DNA of 34,002 bases, taken from assembly GCA_900299425.1 (NCBI GenBank), contig OMJU01000062.1, positions 1-34,002 of the forward strand, in the 5' to 3' direction. The stretch comes from Candidatus Rokuibacteriota bacterium. GTDB lineage: Bacteria; Bacteroidota; Bacteroidia; Flavobacteriales; Flavobacteriaceae. A program made the position numbers and the translations under genes. The notes beneath the pieces were generated by a model. It saw only the letters and a list, made by a program, of their open reading frames with translations, did not search any database and was not told the origin of the DNA. Shown piece by piece: positions 25,028 to 33,473 of this stretch. Every line of letters begins with the position of its first letter. Positions within the stretch are counted from its first letter, which is position 1.

Positions 25028-25093
25028 ATTCTTTATCAGGAATAAAAGGGAAACCTAAAAAAAGTGGTTTCTTTGCAAGTGAAATAAAGACCC

Positions 25094-26032
25094 ATGAAAA
25101 TACTCATCACAGGTACTGCCGGATTCATCGGATCTCATACTGCTGAGCGACTCCAAGCCATGGGGCATCAAGTAATCGGATGGGATAATTTCTCAAATTA
25201 TTACGATGTTGCGTTAAAGGAGCATACAGCTAAAACGCTCGAAAATAAAGGGGTAGTCATGCAACGAGTGGATTTGTTTCACGATGACTTAGCCTCCATT
25301 TGGCCTGAAGACCTGGACTATGTTTTTCACTTTGCGGCACAACCTGGTATTTCAGCCTCAAGTTCCTTTACCTCTTATTTAGAAAACAATTTTATTGCCA
25401 CCCAGCGCTTGCTTTCTGTACTTGAACAACTGGAGCAACCGCCTTATATGGTCAATATTGCCACCTCTTCGGTTTATGGACTTGTGGCCACCAAAGATGA
25501 GTTTGCTGCACCTGAACCGGCCTCATGGTACGGGGTGACCAAATTAGCTGCTGAGCAGTTAGTATTGGCCTATGTGCGTCGAGGATTTATCCAGGGGACA
25601 TCATTGCGTCTTTATTCAGTGTACGGCCCTCGAGAGCGTCCCGATAAACTTTATACCCGACTTATTGATTGCGGTTTGAATCAAAAAGAATTTAGTCTAT
25701 ACCAGGGTAGCGAACAACATCGCCGCAGCTTTACTTATGTAGGCGATATTGTCGATGGAATTGTGTCGGTTTTAAACGCGGCGAACGCTTGCAATGGAGA
25801 AATCATTAATTTGGGTTCTGATGTCGAGCACAGCACAGGCGAAGGAATCCAAACCGTGGAGCGCTTATTGGGCACTGAAATCAATAAACAAATAATGCCG
25901 CCACGACCAGGAGATCAAGACCGCACAATGGCAGTGATTGACAAGGCCAAACGCCTTTTAGATTACAGCCCTAAAACTAGCTTGGAAGAAGGGTTGAAGG
26001 CCCAAATAGCCTGGTTTAAGACTTTGTCTTAA
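25094..26032 (+). CDS. NAD-dependent sugar-nucleotide epimerase/dehydratase
   Basis: A 312-residue extended SDR enzyme. The NAD motif GTAGFIGSH is at about 7-15, catalytic ATSSVYG and YGVTKLAAEQ (Tyr-x-x-x-Lys) follow, and SLRLYSVYGPRERPDKL is the sugar-nucleotide region. The form resembles UDP-glucuronate 4-epimerase and related NDP-sugar epimerases, so it would act on a nucleotide sugar in the cytoplasm. The exact substrate is not determined. It lies divergently next to the GT2/LAB_N/GT39 operon and might supply its sugar donor (inference). Its stop overlaps the 3' end of the convergent meaB gene by 17 bases. Confidence 0.9.
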   Translation: MKILITGTAGFIGSHTAERLQAMGHQVIGWDNFSNYYDVALKEHTAKTLENKGVVMQRVDLFHDDLASIWPEDLDYVFHFAAQPGISASSSFTSYLENNFIATQRLLSVLEQLEQPPYMVNIATSSVYGLVATKDEFAAPEPASWYGVTKLAAEQLVLAYVRRGFIQGTSLRLYSVYGPRERPDKLYTRLIDCGLNQKEFSLYQGSEQHRRSFTYVGDIVDGIVSVLNAANACNGEIINLGSDVEHSTGEGIQTVERLLGTEINKQIMPPRPGDQDRTMAVIDKAKRLLDYSPKTSLEEGLKAQIAWFKTLS

Positions 26033-27122
26033 GTATGGATTGTAAGAGCTGATCGGCAGCTTCTACAGGAGAAACTAAATTGTGGGTCACTTGTTCTTTG
26101 AGCCCATTCCATTGAGCTAAAACATCTGGATGTGATAACAAAGCCTCTTTGAGTGACTCTGTTACGGTTTTTTCCAGCCAGTTTAAATTTTGATCTATGC
26201 GTTTTTGGGCGAAATGACCATTGTCCTGGGTTAAAGCCACAAATTCCTGGATCATGTCCCAAACTTTATCGATACCTCTATTATTTAAGGCCGAGCAGGT
26301 CTGGGTTTTGGGTTGCCAGCCACTAGATTTATGCGGAAATAGTCCCAAAGCTCTTTGATATTCTAATTGAGCGGCTCTGGCTTTTATTAATTGAGTTTCA
26401 TCGTCTGCCTTATTGATGACAATGGCGTCGGCCATCTCAATGATGCCGCGCTTAATGCCTTGAAGTTCATCCCCAGCTCCGGCCAGCTGCAGGAGCAAGA
26501 AAAAGTCACATAAATCATGTACGGCAGTTTCACTTTGTCCCACACCTACGGTTTCGATTAGAATAACATCATAGCCCGCTGCCTCACAGAGAATGATGCT
26601 TTCTCGAGTATGACGTGCGACTCCACCAAGGGTCAGTTTACTGGGTGTCGGACGAATAAATGCATTTGGTGATTGGGTGAGCTGCTGCATGCGGGTTTTA
26701 TCCCCTAAAATACTTCCTCCACTTACACTGCTGCTGGGATCTACGGCCAAAACCGCTACGCGATGTCCTTTTTCAGTCAGCATCATGCCCAGCTGCTCGA
26801 TGAAGGTGCTTTTGCCTACCCCAGGAACGCCGGTAATGCCAATACGCAAAGTTTCGCTTTGGTCATCGGCATTATCTGTGCTAAAGGCCAGTTTTAACAG
26901 TGCTTTCGCTTGCTCTTGATGTTTTGGGGCACCGCTCTCGATAAGGGTTATAGCGCGACTCAAGGCTGTTTTGTCCCCGGTTTTAAGCCGAGTAACTAAC
27001 TCCTCTGAACTGAGTTGTGCAAGACGGGCCTGCCGCACAGAAGCAATAGAAGCATCCCGAGCACTTGTTGCGCTCACGGATGCTTCTTGAGGCTCGCTAT
27101 TATGTTGTGGTTTTTTACTCAT
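26016..27122 (-). CDS. meaB: Methylmalonyl-CoA mutase G-protein chaperone MeaB
   Basis: A 368-residue SIMIBI-class GTPase of the MeaB/ArgK family, which loads adenosylcobalamin onto and protects acyl-CoA mutases. The P-loop GITGVPGVGKST is at 95-106 and is followed by VLAVDPSSSVSGGSILGDKT and RMQQL, the catalytic ETVGVGQSE and the guanine-specificity NKAD. An N-terminal low-complexity stretch (about 1-33) precedes helices, as in other flavobacterial members. It is a paralogue of the central domain of IcmF (35-3457), which normally makes a free chaperone unnecessary for that enzyme, so its likely client is a separate methylmalonyl-CoA mutase outside this window (inference). It lies 20 bases after the T9SS protein gene. 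Confidence 0.93.
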   Translation of the reverse strand: MSKKPQHNSEPQEASVSATSARDASIASVRQARLAQLSSEELVTRLKTGDKTALSRAITLIESGAPKHQEQAKALLKLAFSTDNADDQSETLRIGITGVPGVGKSTFIEQLGMMLTEKGHRVAVLAVDPSSSVSGGSILGDKTRMQQLTQSPNAFIRPTPSKLTLGGVARHTRESIILCEAAGYDVILIETVGVGQSETAVHDLCDFFLLLQLAGAGDELQGIKRGIIEMADAIVINKADDETQLIKARAAQLEYQRALGLFPHKSSGWQPKTQTCSALNNRGIDKVWDMIQEFVALTQDNGHFAQKRIDQNLNWLEKTVTESLKEALLSHPDVLAQWNGLKEQVTHNLVSPVEAADQLLQSILKTKS

Positions 27123-27142
27123 AAAAAAACCGGTGCTCTGGC

Positions 27143-28792
27143 TTATTGTTTTACCACAGCTACGGTATGTTTTGCGCCCTGAATCTCAGCAGTAACAAAG
27201 TATACTCCAGGAGTTAAATGACGCACAGATATAGATTGTTCTAAACCTGCTTCCTCAATAACCATAAGTCTTTGACCCATAACGTTCGACAGAACAACAT
27301 GGTCCAAAGGTAGTGAGTTGCGGACAGTAATGTTTTCTTGAGCTGGGTTCGGGGCTAGGCTCATGTTTTGGAAGACCTGGTGGTCGATACTCATTAGATT
27401 TTCGCAGTCCAAAGTGATTTCAAAGTCACCTGAATCATTGGTGCCTTCGACCATGATAAAATAGCTGCTCACTCCATCACTTTCAAAGCTTACTGCACTT
27501 TGAACCCCACAAAAATCATCGTTAGAGGCGATTTCATTGGTCAAATCACAGTTGTCATAAACGCGAAGTACGGTATCAAAGTTCGTATTTCCGTTACACA
27601 ATGAGGCCGTAACCATTTGCGCATCTCCATCGCCGATGAATTTGTAAAAGACGTCATTGGTGCCATTTCCGCCTGAATCCGTAGCGTTGTTTGTAGAGCC
27701 CGCTAGTGTCTCATTACATGAAATAAGTGTAGCGTTGGTACAATTGTCGTTAATGGCGGTACTCTCGGCAAGTTTGATCACAAATCCAGTTCCGTCGTTA
27801 GCCAAGCCAACTACTGTAGTACCGTCTCCAGAAACTCCAAGCGGTAAAGCCAAAGTACGTCCCTGAGTATCAATACCTAGGTCACTTGCCAATTGGTTTA
27901 AGTCTTGTATACCGACACCGTCTTTATAGTAAAATCCTTGACCTTGAGTCGCAGGCGCTGGCCATGGGCGATAAAAACCTACCACAACCGAACCGTCATC
28001 TGAAAGCCCTGTAGTGGCACCTCGCCAGCCATTAACTGGAGCGGGTCCAATGTTTTCCATACCTGTATTCATGTTATAGCGCCAAGCTTTAAAGTTATTG
28101 CTCGATCCGCCACTGCCCCCAATGTATGTTCCATCCAAAGAAACACAACCGGCTTCTGAAGCTCCTCCGCCTGGGTGTGTTAAGAGTTGTTGTACTCCGT
28201 TCACCCAAAAGGCCCCTTGACGAAAACCTGTGGTACTGTCTTGCCAACCTACAACAACACTACCGTCGCCATTGCAATCATTAGCTCTTGAACTACTGCC
28301 AGAAACGGTACTACCAAGGTCGACCATACCTGTTGCTGTAGTCCATTGAATGGCATGTGCAGAACCGGCATTGACCCATCCTAATCCAACAACTGAGGTT
28401 CCATCTTGCGATATACCCCATGAGGAGCTTGTTGAATTACCTGAAGATCCGCCGATACCCCCCAGATTGGTCCACTGCCCATTATTAACATCGTAAATAC
28501 TAAGCTCACCGAGGTTCGTGTTTGGATTTATGCAGGTTCCCGCAATTTTACTTCCATCAGAGCTTACATCAGGGCGTCCACCGTAACCTTGTGGCGCTAC
28601 ACCACCGATAGCGATGGTTCCAGTTTGCTGAGTCCACATAAATAATTGTCCTCCATTATCTCCGACGACAACGCTACCGTCATAATTCACTCCAGAGGCC
28701 GTGTAAAGTGAGCCTAAATTTGTGTATTGGGCCTTTGCCTCAATTAAATTCCCCGCGATTACTAATAAGGTAACAAGTAATGTTTTTTTCAT
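27143..28792 (-). CDS. T9SS-exported HAF-repeat protein
   Basis: A 549-residue secreted protein. The signal peptide is about 1-21 (ending EAKA|Q). Residues about 25-345 hold HAF-like repeats, each with the pattern S.DG..VVG (for example SQDGTSVVG, NGDGSVVVG, SDDGSVVVG, SGDGTTVVG), which should form a beta-propeller-like fold. A cysteine-containing domain follows (about 348-465, from NDNCTNATLISC to ITLDCE), perhaps a PPC/CUB-like beta sandwich. The C-terminus (about 475-549) has the type A T9SS sorting features SLAPNPAQENITVRN and GVYFVTAEIQG. It lies 10 bases after secA and is likely exported by Sec, then T9SS. Function unknown; surface adhesion or binding is possible. Confidence 0.88.
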   Translation of the reverse strand: MKKTLLVTLLVIAGNLIEAKAQYTNLGSLYTASGVNYDGSVVVGDNGGQLFMWTQQTGTIAIGGVAPQGYGGRPDVSSDGSKIAGTCINPNTNLGELSIYDVNNGQWTNLGGIGGSSGNSTSSSWGISQDGTSVVGLGWVNAGSAHAIQWTTATGMVDLGSTVSGSSSRANDCNGDGSVVVGWQDSTTGFRQGAFWVNGVQQLLTHPGGGASEAGCVSLDGTYIGGSGGSSNNFKAWRYNMNTGMENIGPAPVNGWRGATTGLSDDGSVVVGFYRPWPAPATQGQGFYYKDGVGIQDLNQLASDLGIDTQGRTLALPLGVSGDGTTVVGLANDGTGFVIKLAESTAINDNCTNATLISCNETLAGSTNNATDSGGNGTNDVFYKFIGDGDAQMVTASLCNGNTNFDTVLRVYDNCDLTNEIASNDDFCGVQSAVSFESDGVSSYFIMVEGTNDSGDFEITLDCENLMSIDHQVFQNMSLAPNPAQENITVRNSLPLDHVVLSNVMGQRLMVIEEAGLEQSISVRHLTPGVYFVTAEIQGAKHTVAVVKQ

Positions 28793-28802
28793 AGTTTTTT
28801 AA

Positions 28803-31800
28803 TTAAGCATTTGTTTGTAATACCCATTCTCCTTTTTGTATCAGCGGAATGGCCTGTTTGTATTTTAAAGACTTGGTTTGGCCGTTTAAGACGTGCTTTA
28901 TGGTGACTTTGTCATTGCGTCCAATTTTGGGTTGTTCGCGCACCACGGTCTCTACAACTTGGGATTTATTTTGTGTTTGACCAGCGGCACGCGCTTGAGC
29001 CGAGCGCTCGTCGAGATTCTGAATCTCTTCTTTCTGCTCGCTGTAATTTTGTTTTTGACGTACTTGTTTGGCCTCACGAATTTGTTGCTGTTGTTCCTGA
29101 GGCAATTCTCCTTTAAATAAAAAGGAAATCACATCTTTATTGACTGTTTCGATCATGGATTTGAACAGTTCAAAAGCCTCGAACTTATAAATCAATAAAG
29201 GATCTTTTTGTTCATGGACCGCCAGTTGTACACTTTGCTTGAGTTCATCCATTTTACGCAAATGGGTTTTCCATGCATCGTCAATAATGGCCAGGGAAAT
29301 GTTTTTTTCAAAGTCTGTGATCAGTCCTGCACCTTCAGTTTTGTAGGCTTTCTCTAAATCTGTAGCCACATTTAGCGTTTTTACCCCGTCTGTAAAAGGT
29401 ACCAAGATACGTTTGAACTTGTCGCCTTGGGTCTCGAAGACGTTTTTGATCACTGGGAAGGCTAGGGCAGCGTTAGCCGTCATTTTCTCTTGATAATGTT
29501 TGAAAGCAGCTTTATAAATTAATGCCGTGATCTCTTTGTCACTCATTTTTTCAAAAGCCATGGCATCTACAGGGGCGCTCATCGAAAAATAACGGATGAG
29601 TTCAAACTCAAAGTTTTTATAATCCCCAGCCATTTTATTGCTTTGGGTGATGACCTCGGCAGTGTCGTAAATCATATTGGCGATGTCCACGCGCAGGCGC
29701 TCTCCAAATAGGGCGTTATAGCGACGTTTGTAGACCACTTCGCGCTGAGCATTCATTACGTCATCGTACTCAAGCAATCGTTTTCTTATACCAAAGTTAT
29801 TTTCTTCGACCTTTTTCTGGGCGCGCTCTATTGATTTTGAGATCATCGAGTGCTGAATGACCTCGCCTTCTTGAAGCCCGAGTCTATCCATCATTTTGGC
29901 GATGCGTTCACTACCAAAAAGGCGCATTAGATTATCTTCTAGAGAAACATAAAATTGTGAGCTACCCGGATCTCCTTGACGACCACTTCGGCCACGCAAC
30001 TGACGGTCTACACGTCGAGAATCATGACGTTCTGTACCGATGATGGCTAACCCACCGGCCGCTTTCACGCTGTCGGTAAGCTTAATGTCCGTTCCACGAC
30101 CCGCCATATTGGTAGCGATGGTCACGATGCCGCTGTCTCCAGCCTCGGCTACAATATCTGCTTCTTTTTTGTGCAATTTGGCGTTCAATACATTGTGCTT
30201 GATGTTGCGAATACCGAGCATACGGCTCAATAGCTCTGAAATCTCCACCGAGGTGGTCCCAATCAGAACTGGACGACCAGCCTGTGAGAGCTGCACGACT
30301 TCGTCAATGACGGCGTTATATTTCTCTCGTTTAGTCTTGTAAATTTTATCGTCGCGGTCATCGCGGGCAATGGGTCGATTGGTGGGTATTTCTACTACAT
30401 CGAGTTTATAAATCTCCCAAAGCTCTCCGGCTTCTGTAACTGCAGTACCCGTCATTCCAGAAAGCTTGCGGTACATGCGGAAGTAGTTTTGCAGGGTAAT
30501 GGTGGCAAAAGTCTGGGTTGCTGCCTCAATTTTGACGTTTTCTTTCGCCTCAATGGCTTGGTGCAGACCATCACTATAGCGGCGTCCGTCCATGATCCGT
30601 CCCGTTTGCTCATCAACGATCATCACACGATTGTCCATTACCACGTACTGGGTGTCTTTTTCAAACAGGGTATAGGCTTTGAGTAACTGGTTCAGGGTGT
30701 GAATACGCTCACTTTTGATCCCAAAATCGCGAAACAGTGCCTCTTTTTCTTTGGCCTCAGCCTCAAGCGCGAGTCCTTTGGCCTCGATTTTAGCGATTTC
30801 CATACCGATCTCAGGCATGACAAAAAAGTCAGGATCGTCACTGCCCGAAAGATAATTAACACCCTTATCGGTAAGCTCGATCTGATTGTTTTTTTCGTCG
30901 ATTACAAAATACAAATCCGCATCGACTTTGGGCATCTCACGGTTGTTGTCCTGCATGTAGAAATTTTCTGTTTTTTGCAGAATCTGACGCACGCCTTCCT
31001 CAGATAAAAACTTGATCAGCGCTTTGTTTTTAGGCAGCCCACGATAAACGCGCAGTAGTTGAAATCCTCCCTCTTTATCATCGCCACTGGCAATAAGTTT
31101 TTTGGCCTCAGCCAGGACCCCAGTCAAGTATTTACGCTGGACATCGACAATCGAACTGATTTTTGGCTTAAGCTCATTGAATTCATGCCGATCGCCCTGA
31201 GGTACTGCACCTGAGATGATCAGGGGCGTACGGGCATCGTCAATAAGGACGCTATCCACCTCATCTACAATTGCATAGTGATGCGGTCTTTGGACTAAAT
31301 CTTCTGGGGTATGCGACATATTATCGCGCAGGTAGTCAAAACCAAATTCGTTATTGGTTCCGTAAGTAATGTCGGCGTTATAGGCCTTGCGTCGTGCTGC
31401 AGAGTTAGGTTGGTGCAAGTCAATGCAATCCACACTCATGCCGTGGAATTCAAAAATAGGGGCCATCCATGCACTGTCTCGTTTGGCCAAATAATCGTTC
31501 ACGGTCACCAGGTGCACCCCGTGTCCCGCTAAAGCGTTCAGGTATACCGGTAAGGTCGCAACGAGCGTCTTACCCTCACCAGTTTGCATCTCAGCGACTT
31601 TGCCTTGATGTAGGGCTATCCCTCCAATGAGCTGTACATCGTAATGCACCATATCCCAAGTGACTTGTTTTCCAGCAGCATCCCAGCTGTTAGACCAATA
31701 AGCCTGGTCTCCTGAAAGGGTAATGTAGCTTTTGGTGGCGGAAAATTCGCGGTCTTTGGCAGTGGCTGTTACCTTGAGTACCTCATGCTCTTTAAAGCGT

Positions 31801-32162
31801 TTGGCGGTTTCTTTAATCACCGCGAAAGCCTCGGGCAGTATATCGTCTAGGGTTGTTTTTTCAATGGCGTAACGCTCGTCTTTGAGTCGGTCGATCGCGT
31901 TATAAAGGTCTTCTTTTTTATCGATATCCGATTCGGCTTCGATGGCCTTGTGAAGTTCCTGGATTTTTTCCTCTACTTCGGTTTGATCCTCTTTGATGCG
32001 CTGGCGAAATGCATCGGATTTTGCGCGCAATTCATCCAAAGATAGGGCAGCGATGCTCGATTCTAATGCCTTTATTTGATTGACTAGAGGCTGTATTTGC
32101 CCTAAATCCTGTTTTGATTTATCCCCTACAAATATTTTTAAAACACTGTCTAATAGTCCCAT
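28803..32162 (-). CDS. secA: Preprotein translocase ATPase SecA
   Basis: SecA is the ATP-driven motor of Sec protein export. At 1119 residues this is longer than E. coli SecA (901), as in other Bacteroidota, with extra sequence N-terminal to the DEAD motor. Walker A MQTGEGKT is at about 192-199. DEVDSVLIDDART is the Walker B region, and GTDIKL and RQLRGRSGRQGDPGSSQFYV belong to the second motor domain. The preprotein-binding and helical scaffold domains follow. The C-terminus ends in KGEWVLQTNA and lacks the cysteine-rich zinc motif that binds SecB. It begins a minus-strand series with the T9SS protein and meaB, which is 10 and 20 bases tight. Confidence 0.95.
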   Translation of the reverse strand: MGLLDSVLKIFVGDKSKQDLGQIQPLVNQIKALESSIAALSLDELRAKSDAFRQRIKEDQTEVEEKIQELHKAIEAESDIDKKEDLYNAIDRLKDERYAIEKTTLDDILPEAFAVIKETAKRFKEHEVLKVTATAKDREFSATKSYITLSGDQAYWSNSWDAAGKQVTWDMVHYDVQLIGGIALHQGKVAEMQTGEGKTLVATLPVYLNALAGHGVHLVTVNDYLAKRDSAWMAPIFEFHGMSVDCIDLHQPNSAARRKAYNADITYGTNNEFGFDYLRDNMSHTPEDLVQRPHHYAIVDEVDSVLIDDARTPLIISGAVPQGDRHEFNELKPKISSIVDVQRKYLTGVLAEAKKLIASGDDKEGGFQLLRVYRGLPKNKALIKFLSEEGVRQILQKTENFYMQDNNREMPKVDADLYFVIDEKNNQIELTDKGVNYLSGSDDPDFFVMPEIGMEIAKIEAKGLALEAEAKEKEALFRDFGIKSERIHTLNQLLKAYTLFEKDTQYVVMDNRVMIVDEQTGRIMDGRRYSDGLHQAIEAKENVKIEAATQTFATITLQNYFRMYRKLSGMTGTAVTEAGELWEIYKLDVVEIPTNRPIARDDRDDKIYKTKREKYNAVIDEVVQLSQAGRPVLIGTTSVEISELLSRMLGIRNIKHNVLNAKLHKKEADIVAEAGDSGIVTIATNMAGRGTDIKLTDSVKAAGGLAIIGTERHDSRRVDRQLRGRSGRQGDPGSSQFYVSLEDNLMRLFGSERIAKMMDRLGLQEGEVIQHSMISKSIERAQKKVEENNFGIRKRLLEYDDVMNAQREVVYKRRYNALFGERLRVDIANMIYDTAEVITQSNKMAGDYKNFEFELIRYFSMSAPVDAMAFEKMSDKEITALIYKAAFKHYQEKMTANAALAFPVIKNVFETQGDKFKRILVPFTDGVKTLNVATDLEKAYKTEGAGLITDFEKNISLAIIDDAWKTHLRKMDELKQSVQLAVHEQKDPLLIYKFEAFELFKSMIETVNKDVISFLFKGELPQEQQQQIREAKQVRQKQNYSEQKEEIQNLDERSAQARAAGQTQNKSQVVETVVREQPKIGRNDKVTIKHVLNGQTKSLKYKQAIPLIQKGEWVLQTNA

Positions 32163-32284
32163 TATTGTCGGATTTCAGCTTAAGTCATGGTCGCTTTTGG
32201 CCCATTGAACTTAGCCCCACAAAAAAACGACAAAAACCCACAAATTCAAAGGGTTTAAGCCATTTAATTGGCTTTGGTTATTGT

Positions 32285-32320
32285 AAAAAAAAAGTCTCAG
32301 AACACACGGGCCTGAGACTT
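32285..32320 (-). terminator. Rho-independent terminator after the DUF2795 gene
   Basis: A perfect 9-bp stem AAGTCTCAG / CTGAGACTT (32292-32300 and 32312-32320) with an 11-base loop. On the minus strand it is followed by a run of T (32291 to 32285). It lies 23 bases past the DUF2795 stop and separates that gene from secA. No clear TAnnTTTG box was found between it and the secA ATG. Confidence 0.88.
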
Positions 32321-32342
32321 GATTCAGCAGTGATACCGCTGT

Positions 32343-32564
32343 TTAGTATTCATCTTCGTTCCACAGATAATCTTCATCTGTAGGGTAATCTGGCCAAATT
32401 TCGTCTATCGAATCGTATGAATCGCCTTCATCTTCAATGGATTGAAGGTTTTCTACGACCTCTAGAGGAGCTCCTGTACGGATCGCATAGTCTATCAATT
32501 CGTCTTTGGTTGCCGGCCAAGGCGCATCACTTAGGTAGGATGCTAATTCTAATGTCCAGTACAT
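32343..32564 (-). CDS. DUF2795 protein
   Basis: A 73-residue small acidic protein with a DUF2795 domain. The N-terminal half MYWTLELASYLSDAPWPATK followed by DELIDYAIRTGAP is the family core. The C-terminal half (EDEGDSYDSIDEIWPDYPTD) is very acidic and ends DEDYLWNEDEY. Function is not established; the family is found widely in bacteria as short stand-alone proteins. I chose the ATG at 32564: the frame extends to a TTG at 32589-32591, but that TTG lies inside the -7 box of an excellent promoter. The gene has its own promoter and terminator, so it is a monocistronic unit. Confidence 0.85.
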   Translation of the reverse strand: MYWTLELASYLSDAPWPATKDELIDYAIRTGAPLEVVENLQSIEDEGDSYDSIDEIWPDYPTDEDYLWNEDEY

Positions 32565-32588
32565 AACAGAATTCCGTTTAGTTTTTTG

Positions 32589-32618
32589 CAAAAATAAATT
32601 TTTACTTCAGAATGTCAA
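32589..32618 (-). promoter_or_regulatory. Promoter of the DUF2795 gene
   Basis: On the minus strand, TTGAC (-33, TTG at 32616-32618) and TATTTTTG followed by C (-7, 32589-32596) are separated by exactly 19 bases. This is the best Bacteroidota-type promoter in the window. It places the start of transcription near 32583, upstream of the ATG at 32564. Confidence 0.75.
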
Positions 32619-32741
32619 GTAAAAAGATATTTTATTCATCATAATTTAAAAGAACAATCTCAATGTGTTGAAAAACAGAAGGTTAATTAACATCCTTTGT
32701 CCTCTGTTCGGCCTTTTATTCGAAGTTATTCTTTTGCGTTT

Positions 32742-32753
32742 AGACCGTGGTCT
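32742..32753. repeat. Short inverted repeat after the adenosyltransferase gene
   Basis: AGACC-GT-GGTCT lies just past the stop of the adenosyltransferase gene. It might form a weak hairpin, but with a two-base centre and no strong T tract a terminator role is uncertain. The rest of 32592-32759 holds only the DUF2795 promoter and AT-rich sequence with a GTTAATTAAC palindrome. Confidence 0.25.
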
Positions 32754-32759
32754 GGAGGC

Positions 32760-33326
32760 TTATTTTTTCTCCCCGTCGGGCACCCACTTTAATTCTTCAA
32801 TACCCAAGTCAAAAGTCAACTTTCGTGCCAAGACAAAAAGGTAGTCAGAAAGTCGGTTGAGGTATTGTATTACCAAGGGCGGAACGCTGTGGTTTTCGGC
32901 CAAAAGTGTGGCGCGGCGTTCGCCGCGCCGGCAAACCGTGCGTGCGATGTGACAATATGACACTATGCTATGGCCACCAGGTAAAATAAAATGGGTCATG
33001 GGGGGCAGGACTTCGTTCATTTTATCAATGGCCGTTTCCAACGCTGTGATCTGCTCGGGCTGAATCGTGGGTGTTTTGCGCAATTTTGCAGCCGATTCTT
33101 CCTGTGGATTCGCTAGTTGTGCTCCTAGTACAAAAAGTTCGTTTTGGATAGCACCGAGTTGCTTTTTGTATTCCTGTGCAATACCTTGACTCATTAACAG
33201 CCCGATATAGGCGTTAAGCTCATCCAGAGTCCCATAAGCCTCAATACGCTGATGCTGCTTGGGCACACGTGCTCCATCAAAAAGTGAGGTATTGCCTTGA
33301 TCTCCGGTTTTTGTATAGATTTTCAT
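32760..33326 (-). CDS. PduO-type cob(I)alamin adenosyltransferase
   Basis: This enzyme transfers the adenosyl group of ATP to cob(I)alamin, making the adenosylcobalamin used by mutases such as the IcmF at 35-3457. The 188-residue five-helix protein has the ATP-binding N-terminus KIYTKTGDQGNTSLFDGARV. YGTLDELNAYIG, then FILPGGHS and the signature RTVCRRGERRA, follow. Length and start are normal. It follows a 46-residue membrane protein gene by three bases and an ABC ATPase gene before that, so it is probably in their operon. The connection of cofactor supply to an ABC transporter of the LolD type is unexpected. Confidence 0.94.
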   Translation of the reverse strand: MKIYTKTGDQGNTSLFDGARVPKQHQRIEAYGTLDELNAYIGLLMSQGIAQEYKKQLGAIQNELFVLGAQLANPQEESAAKLRKTPTIQPEQITALETAIDKMNEVLPPMTHFILPGGHSIVSYCHIARTVCRRGERRATLLAENHSVPPLVIQYLNRLSDYLFVLARKLTFDLGIEELKWVPDGEKK

Positions 33327-33329
33327 GAA

Positions 33330-33470
33330 CTACGCTTTATTTTGACGTTTTTGACGCACGCCGTTGCGAAAGTTCCGCTGACTGCGTTTACGTCTTGATT
33401 TTTGAACCCGAAAGTTATTCCAAACCACCACGGCCAAAAGTAAAAACGCTATAAAGGTCCAGGTGAGCAT
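33330..33470 (-). CDS. 46-residue single-pass membrane protein
   Basis: A short gene with an ATG at 33470 and a TAG stop at 33330-33332. The protein has one membrane helix (about 2-17, LTWTFIAFLLLAVVVW), then a strongly basic tail (VQKSRRKRSQRNFRNG, ending VRQKRQNKA). Three bases separate it from the end of the ABC ATPase gene upstream and three from the adenosyltransferase ATG downstream, so it fills the gap between them exactly. That spacing, together with the coherent hydrophobic-basic layout, supports a real gene. By topology the basic tail would be cytoplasmic (positive-inside). Function unknown. Confidence 0.7.
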   Translation of the reverse strand: MLTWTFIAFLLLAVVVWNNFRVQKSRRKRSQRNFRNGVRQKRQNKA

Positions 33471-33473
33471 GGG

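Noticed and set aside
32592-32759. Cobalamin riboswitch or other structured RNA near the adenosyltransferase
   Set aside because: The region is downstream of the adenosyltransferase gene, AT-rich and shows no B12 box; only the promoter of the DUF2795 gene is convincing.
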